Shown in pieces: positions 59,322 through 64,000 of a stretch of 64,000 nucleotides of DNA. The DNA lies in contig NZ_JAFGYY010000006.1 in assembly GCF_017491605.1 (NCBI RefSeq), positions 221,118 to 285,117 of the forward strand, written 5' to 3'. Made by a program: the position numbers and the translations under genes. Source of the stretch: Pseudomonas sp. 30_B. Its GTDB lineage: Bacteria > Pseudomonadota > Gammaproteobacteria > Pseudomonadales > Pseudomonadaceae. The notes under the pieces are model-generated. The model saw nothing but the letters and a program-made list of their open reading frames with translations. It was not told where the DNA came from and searched no databases. How positions within the stretch are numbered: position 1 is the stretch's first letter; the number at the start of each line of letters is the position of its first letter.

Positions 59322-62300
59322 TCAATCCACGTTCTGCCGTTCCCCTTTCGGGTCGTAGAACACCGAGCTGCAGATTTCCGCTTCGATCACACGGCCATCG
59401 GCCAGCGGGGCGTAGACCTTCTCGCCCATGCGCTTGAGACCACCCTTGACCACCGCCAGGGCGAAGCCGTAGCCGAGGCTGCTGCTCATGTAGCTGGAGG
59501 TGACGTGGCCGACCATGTTCATCGGGATCGACTGCTGGGTGTTGAACACCAGCTGCGCGCCTTCAGGCAGGACGTCCATCGGATTGGTGGGCTTGAGGCC
59601 GACCAGTTGCTTGCGGTCCTCGCGCTGGCAGTCGGCGCGGTTCATGCCACGCCAGCCGATCCAGGAGAACGGCTTGGTGCGACCCACGGCCCAACCCATG
59701 TTCAGGTCGTCTGGGGTGACCGAGGCGTCGGTGTCCTGGCCAACGATGATGAAGCCCTTCTCGGCGCGCAGGACGTGCATGGTCTCGGTGCCGTACGGGG
59801 TCAGGTTGTACTTGGCGCCCGCAGCGACGATCGCTTCCAGCACACCCATGGCGTAGTTGGCCTGGATGTTCACCTCGTAGGACAGCTCGCCGGTGAAGGA
59901 GATGCGGAACACCCGCGCCGGTACGCCGGCGACCTTGCCTTCCTTCCAGGTCATGAAGGGGAAGGCTTCCTTGTCCAGGTCGATGTCGGTGACTTCGGCC
60001 AGCAGCTTGCGACTGTTGGGGCCGGACAGGGTCAGGGTGGCCCAGTGGTCGGTGACCGAGGTGAAGTACACCTTCAGTTCCGGCCATTCGGTCTGGTGGT
60101 ACAGCTCCAGCCATTCCATCACGCGGGCGGCGCCGCCGGTGGTGGTGGTCATGACGAAGTGGTTGTCGGCGAGGCAGGCGGTCACGCCGTCGTCGAAGAC
60201 CATGCCGTCTTCCTTGCACATCAGGCCGTAGCGGGCCTTGCCCACGTCCAGCTTGGTCCAGGCGTTGGTGTAGACGCGGTTGAGGAACTCGCGGGCGTCC
60301 GGGCCCTGGATGTCGATCTTGCCCAGGGTCGAGGCATCGAGCAGGCCGACCGACTCACGCACGGCGCGGCACTCGCGGGCCACGGCGGCGTGCATGTCTT
60401 CGCCACGCTTGGGGAAGTACCACGGGCGCTTCCACTGGCCGACATCCTCGAACTCGGCGCCGTTCTTCACGTGCCAGGCGTGCAGGGCGGTGAAGCGTAC
60501 GGGTTCGAACAGGTGACCGCAGTGACGGCCGGCGACGGCGCCGAAGGTCACGGGGGTGTAGTTCGGGCGGAACATGGTGGTGCCGGTGTCGGCGATGCTC
60601 TTGCCCTGGGCGCGGGCCGCGATGGCCAGGCCGTTGATGTTGCCCAGCTTGCCCTGGTCGGTGCCGAAGCCCAGCGCGGTGTAGCGCTTGACGTGCTCGA
60701 TGGACTCGAAGCCCTCGCGGCAGGCCAGTTCGATGGCGGCGGCGGTGACGTCGTTCTGGGTGTCGACGAACTGCTTGGGCGCACGGGAGGTGGACTTCTC
60801 GTGGGGCACCTGGAACAGCGCCAGGGTGGCTTCCTCGACGCGCTCGGAAGCGGCCGGCAGGTCGCCTTCGACGGCCTTGAAGCCTGCGTCGACAGCCGCC
60901 TGGCTGCCGGCCTGGTAGCCGTCGGCCAGGGCATCGGCGAGACGGAACACGCCGTTCACCGCACCGGCGCAGATGCGCTTCTGGAAGGCCAGGCCGGGGA
61001 CGAAGGCGAGGATGTCTTCACGCCATTCCGGCTTGCCGCCCAGGTGCGACGCCAGGTGCACCACCGGGCTGTAGCCGCCGGAGCTGGCGATCAGGTCGCA
61101 GTCCAGCCATTCGCCCGGGGCGTTGACCTTCATGCGGAAGGTATCGATGGAGGCAACCTTGGCACCGGTCACGCGCTTGCTGCCGCGTGCTTCGATCACC
61201 GAGCTGCCGGTGATGACGCGCATGCCGCGCTTGCGCGCTTCCTCGACCCACTGGCCCTGCGGATTGGGGCGCGCATCGGCGATGGCGACCACCTGCAGGC
61301 CGGCTTCCTGCCAGTCCAGGGCGACGCGGTAGGCGTAGTCGTTGTTGGTGGACAGCACCAGCTTCTTGCCCGGCGCCACGCCGTAGCGGCGCACATAGGT
61401 GGAGACGGCGCCGGCCAGCATGTTGCCCGGCACGTCGTTGTTGGCATACACCAGCGGACGCTCGTGGGCGCCGGCGGCCAGCACCACGCGTTTGGCGCGG
61501 ACGCGGTGCACGCGCATGCGCACCTGGCCCAGCGGGGCGGTTTCGCCCAGGTGGTCGGTACGGCGCTCGTGAATGGTGAGGAAGTTGTGGTCGTGGTAGC
61601 CGTTGACGGTGGAACGCGGCAGCAGGATCACGTCCGGGTTGCCTTCCAGCTCGGCGATGGCCTTGGCCACCCACTCCTCGGCCGGCTTGCCGTCGAGGGT
61701 TTCGCGGGTGTCGAGCAGGCTGCCGCCGAACTCTTCCTGCTCATCGGCGAGGATCACCCGCGCACCGCTGCGCGAGGCGGCCAGGGCGGCGGCCAGGCCC
61801 GCCGGGCCGGCACCGACGATCAGCACGTCGGCGTGGTGGTTCATCCAGTCGTAGCTGTCCGGGTCCACTTCGGTGGGCGCACGGCCCAGGCCTGCGGCCT
61901 TGCGGATGTACTTCTCGTAGGTCAGCCACATGGACTGCGGGTACATGAAGGTCTTGTAGTAGAAGCCGGGGGGCATCATCTTGCCGCCGACCTTGCCGAA
62001 GATGCCCATGACATCGTTCTGCACGTTCGGCCAGCCGTTGGTGGCGCTGGCCACCAGGCCGTTGTACAGGGCCTGCTGGGTGGCGCGCACGTTGGGCACC
62101 TGGGTCGCTTCACGCGAGCCGATCTGCAGGATGGCGTTGGGCTCTTCGGCGCCGGCGGCGACGATGCCGCGCGGGCGGGAATACTTGAAGCTGCGGCCGA
62201 GGATGTCGACGCCGTTGGCCAGCAGCGCGGCGGCCAGGGTGTCACCGGCGAAGCCCTGGTAGGTCTCGCCGTTGAAGCTGAAGGTCAGCGGCTTGCTGCG

Positions 62301-62342
62301 GTCGATGCGACCGCCACGGGACAGGCGATTGATCTGGCTCAT
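59322..62342 (-). CDS. soxA: Sarcosine oxidase, alpha subunit
   Basis: A 1006-residue large subunit. The N-terminal 2Fe-2S-ferredoxin-like region has FSFNGETYQGFAGDTLAAAL and ILGRSFKYSRPRGI. A FAD/NAD-binding domain near residue 170 has ADVLIVGAGPAGLAAALAAS. The C-terminal half is aminomethyltransferase (GcvT)-like, residues 610-1000 (LLDASTLGKIDIQGPDAREF, GLMCKEDGMVFDDGV), which binds THF. It oxidises sarcosine to glycine, transferring the methyl-derived carbon to THF or releasing formaldehyde, with H2O2 as co-product. Its start overlaps the soxD stop by one base (TAATG). Confidence 0.97.
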   Translation of the reverse strand: MSQINRLSRGGRIDRSKPLTFSFNGETYQGFAGDTLAAALLANGVDILGRSFKYSRPRGIVAAGAEEPNAILQIGSREATQVPNVRATQQALYNGLVASATNGWPNVQNDVMGIFGKVGGKMMPPGFYYKTFMYPQSMWLTYEKYIRKAAGLGRAPTEVDPDSYDWMNHHADVLIVGAGPAGLAAALAASRSGARVILADEQEEFGGSLLDTRETLDGKPAEEWVAKAIAELEGNPDVILLPRSTVNGYHDHNFLTIHERRTDHLGETAPLGQVRMRVHRVRAKRVVLAAGAHERPLVYANNDVPGNMLAGAVSTYVRRYGVAPGKKLVLSTNNDYAYRVALDWQEAGLQVVAIADARPNPQGQWVEEARKRGMRVITGSSVIEARGSKRVTGAKVASIDTFRMKVNAPGEWLDCDLIASSGGYSPVVHLASHLGGKPEWREDILAFVPGLAFQKRICAGAVNGVFRLADALADGYQAGSQAAVDAGFKAVEGDLPAASERVEEATLALFQVPHEKSTSRAPKQFVDTQNDVTAAAIELACREGFESIEHVKRYTALGFGTDQGKLGNINGLAIAARAQGKSIADTGTTMFRPNYTPVTFGAVAGRHCGHLFEPVRFTALHAWHVKNGAEFEDVGQWKRPWYFPKRGEDMHAAVARECRAVRESVGLLDASTLGKIDIQGPDAREFLNRVYTNAWTKLDVGKARYGLMCKEDGMVFDDGVTACLADNHFVMTTTTGGAARVMEWLELYHQTEWPELKVYFTSVTDHWATLTLSGPNSRKLLAEVTDIDLDKEAFPFMTWKEGKVAGVPARVFRISFTGELSYEVNIQANYAMGVLEAIVAAGAKYNLTPYGTETMHVLRAEKGFIIVGQDTDASVTPDDLNMGWAVGRTKPFSWIGWRGMNRADCQREDRKQLVGLKPTNPMDVLPEGAQLVFNTQQSIPMNMVGHVTSSYMSSSLGYGFALAVVKGGLKRMGEKVYAPLADGRVIEAEICSSVFYDPKGERQNVD

Positions 62343-62671
62343 TAGGCCTTCTCCACGGCGGGCTGGGAGGCGGATTTCTTCTCGGAATCAGCGGCGGTAA
62401 CGCTGGGTTTTTCGCCGATCTTGTAGGTTTCGAGAATCTCGTAGGTCACCGTGTGGCGGGTGACGTTGAAGTACTGGCGGCAGCCGGCGGCGTGCACCCA
62501 CAGTTCGTGGTGGATGCCGCGCGGGTTGTCGCGGAAGAACATGTACTCGCCCCATTCCGCGTCGGAGCAGGCAGCGGGGTCGAGCGGGCGCGGGATGTGC
62601 GCCTGGCCCTTGGCGTGGAATTCCTCTTCGGAACGCAGCTCGCCGCAGTGGGGGCAGAAGATATGAAGCAT
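62342..62671 (-). CDS. soxD: Sarcosine oxidase, delta subunit
   Basis: A 109-residue zinc-binding small subunit. The N-terminal FCPHCGELRSEEEFHAKGQA gives two of the zinc cysteines and a His, and the central CRQYFNVTRHTVTYEI gives a further Cys/His. The C-terminus is a Lys/Ala-rich tail. The start has the usual MLHIFCPHCG family N-terminus. It is 13 nt after soxB and overlaps soxA by one base, so the operon is tightly packed and coupled here. Confidence 0.95.
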   Translation of the reverse strand: MLHIFCPHCGELRSEEEFHAKGQAHIPRPLDPAACSDAEWGEYMFFRDNPRGIHHELWVHAAGCRQYFNVTRHTVTYEILETYKIGEKPSVTAADSEKKSASQPAVEKA

Positions 62672-62684
62672 GGTGATGGCCCTC

Positions 62685-63935
62685 TTAGTGAGCTACGGCG
62701 GCAGCGCCGTGTTCGTCGATCAGCGCGCCGGTGTGGAAGCGCTCGATGGAGAAAGGCGCGGCCAGCGGATGCGGCTCGCCCTTGGCCAGGGTCGCGGCGA
62801 AGACGTTGCCCGAGCCGGGGGTGGCCTTGAAGCCGCCGGTGCCCCAGCCGCAGTTGAAGAACAGGTTCTTCACCGGGGTCTTGCCGATGATCGGGCAGGC
62901 GTCCGGGGTGGTGTCGACGATGCCGCCCCACTGGCGGTTCATGCGTACGCGGGAGAGCACCGGGAACATCTCGACGATGGCCTGCAGGGTGTGCTCGATC
63001 ACCGGGTAGGAGCCGCGCTGGCCGTAGCCGTTGTAGCCGTCGATGCCGGCGCCGATGACCAGGTCGCCCTTGTCCGACTGGCTGATGTAGCCGTGTACGG
63101 CGTTGGACATGATCACGCTGTCGATGATGGGTTTCAGCGGCTCGGAAACCAGGGCCTGCAGCGGGTGCGATTCGATCGGCAGGCGGAAGCCGGCGAGTTT
63201 GGCCATGTGCCCGGAGTTACCGGCGGTGACCACGCCGACGCGCTTGGCGCCGATGAAGCCGCGGTTGGTCTCGACACCGATGACCGCGCCGTCCTGCTTG
63301 CGGAAGCCGATCACTTCGGTCTGCTGGATCAGGTCCACGCCCAGGGCGTCGGCGGCACGGGCGAAGCCCCAGGCCACTGCGTCGTGACGGGCTACGCCGC
63401 CGCGGCGCTGCACGGTGGAACCCATGATCGGGTAGCGGGCGCTCTTGGTGCAGTTCAGGTAGGGAATCTCTTCGGCCACCTGCTGCGCGTTGAGCAGTTC
63501 GCCGTCCACGCCGTTCAGGCGGTTGGCGCTCACGCGGCGTTCGCCGTCGCGCATGTCCTGCAGGGTGTGGCAGAGGTTGTAGACGCCGCGCTGGGAGAAC
63601 ATGACGTTGTAGTTCAGGTCCTGGGACAGGCCTTCCCACAGCTTCATCGCGTGTTCGTAGAGCAGTGCGGATTCGTCCCACAGGTAGTTGGAACGCACGA
63701 TGGTGGTGTTGCGCGCGGTGTTGCCGCCGCCCAGCCAGCCCTTCTCGATCACCGCGACGTTGGTGATCCCGTGTTCCTTGGCCAGGTAGTAAGCCGTGGC
63801 CAGGCCGTGGCCGCCACCGCCGACGATGACCACGTCGTAGACCGGCTTGGGCGTGGGCGTGCGCCACATGCGTTGCCAGTTCTCGTGGTGGCTCAGGGAA
63901 TGCTTGAACAGGCCGAAGCCGGAATAGCGTTGCAT
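62685..63935 (-). CDS. soxB: Sarcosine oxidase, beta subunit
   Basis: A 416-residue catalytic subunit with covalent FMN and FAD. The N-terminus is [20 protein letters not shown]. The FAD loop [20 protein letters not shown] is near residue 32. The flavin-attachment region around [16 protein letters not shown] and the C-terminal [14 protein letters not shown] are visible. The start at 63935 has AGGAG 9 nt upstream, inside a perfect hairpin (63937-64000); an earlier in-frame ATG at 63983 lies within that hairpin and is unlikely. It heads the minus-strand block soxB-D-A-G-purU. In relatives glyA lies just upstream and GbdR/SouR-type regulators control the operon; neither is visible here. Confidence 0.95.
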   Translation of the reverse strand: MQRYSGFGLFKHSLSHHENWQRMWRTPTPKPVYDVVIVGGGGHGLATAYYLAKEHGITNVAVIEKGWLGGGNTARNTTIVRSNYLWDESALLYEHAMKLWEGLSQDLNYNVMFSQRGVYNLCHTLQDMRDGERRVSANRLNGVDGELLNAQQVAEEIPYLNCTKSARYPIMGSTVQRRGGVARHDAVAWGFARAADALGVDLIQQTEVIGFRKQDGAVIGVETNRGFIGAKRVGVVTAGNSGHMAKLAGFRLPIESHPLQALVSEPLKPIIDSVIMSNAVHGYISQSDKGDLVIGAGIDGYNGYGQRGSYPVIEHTLQAIVEMFPVLSRVRMNRQWGGIVDTTPDACPIIGKTPVKNLFFNCGWGTGGFKATPGSGNVFAATLAKGEPHPLAAPFSIERFHTGALIDEHGAAAVAH

Positions 63936-63936
63936 G

Positions 63937-64000
63937 TCGTTGCTCCTGATCTTTTGCTCCCCTTCCCAAGGGAAGGGGAGCAAAAGATCAGGAGCAACGA
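63937..64000. repeat. Perfect 31-bp inverted repeat at the window edge
   Basis: 63937-63967 is the exact reverse complement of 63970-64000, with only two bases between. The dyad reaches the last base of the window and covers the soxB ribosome-binding site. The inner part (CTTTTGCTCCCCTTCCC and inverse) looks like a terminator stem of a preceding gene; the outer part duplicates the soxB leader. It could be a real 5'-UTR hairpin or a fold-back joining artefact at a sequence end. Confidence 0.85.

Noticed and set aside
57318..62345. A 1675-codon open frame on the plus strand opposite soxA, soxG, purU and fdhA
   Set aside because: It is a mirror of high-GC third positions. It has no start context or domain, and is rich in His/Gln/Val/Gly as expected for antisense of Pseudomonas genes. 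The minus-strand sox genes are unambiguous.

Overview
The window is a 64-kb stretch of GC-rich Pseudomonas chromosome. This rests on codon use, gene families (MifS/MifR, PycR-PycA-PycB, the sox/purU/fdhA one-carbon block, a PA3496-family peptide) and gene order. From memory, 4350-21962 follows the order of P. aeruginosa PAO1 PA5511-PA5529 and 22079-42806 follows PA5443-PA5435. The two blocks are far apart in PAO1 but abut here across a REP-type repeat. PAO1 uses NirS, whereas this strain carries a copper nitrite reductase (nirK). That points to a nirK-bearing species such as the P. nitroreducens/citronellolis/knackmussii relatives; the species is inferred, not shown.

Left third (1-22 kb): a truncated aldehyde dehydrogenase, an NAD(P)H quinone-reductase-like protein and a LysR regulator, with two candidate small RNAs between genes (1403-1547 minus; 3161-3283 plus). 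Then come the sigma54-dependent two-component pair mifS-mifR, an alpha/beta hydrolase, pdxY, a Kef/YbaL antiporter, a thioesterase and an SDR. A glutamine-synthetase-like/aminotransferase pair follows, facing a divergent GntR regulator across two identical TGTGATCACA operators. Small envelope and cytosolic proteins, a Tim44-domain protein and a second Kef-type antiporter complete the block.

Middle (22-43 kb): uvrD, a PAS-GGDEF-EAL protein, then an apparently inserted denitrification group (nirM-like cytochrome c551, a di-iron RIC/DnrN protein, nirV, nirK). Three candidate ANR/DNR sites sit at about -42 relative to predicted starts. Next come a hypothetical pair, trhP, a zwf paralogue with a divergent HexR-like regulator sharing a HexR-type box, pycR, and pycA-pycB (two-subunit pyruvate carboxylase).

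Right third (43-64 kb): yjdM, a thioesterase-fold protein, a DUF5924-like membrane protein, then a LysR-controlled amine/polyamine utilisation cluster. That cluster holds a nitrilase homologue lacking its catalytic Cys, an aldehyde dehydrogenase, a class III aminotransferase, an orphan periplasmic binding protein, an NCS1-type permease and an HDAC-fold acetylpolyamine amidohydrolase. After an LprI-like protein and a dense REP array comes the minus-strand block soxB-soxD-soxA-soxG-purU-fdhA. It demethylates sarcosine and disposes of the one-carbon units as formaldehyde and formyl-THF. REP/REPIN repeats of at least four families fill most larger intergenic gaps. I saw no tRNA, rRNA, insertion sequence, phage or CRISPR array.
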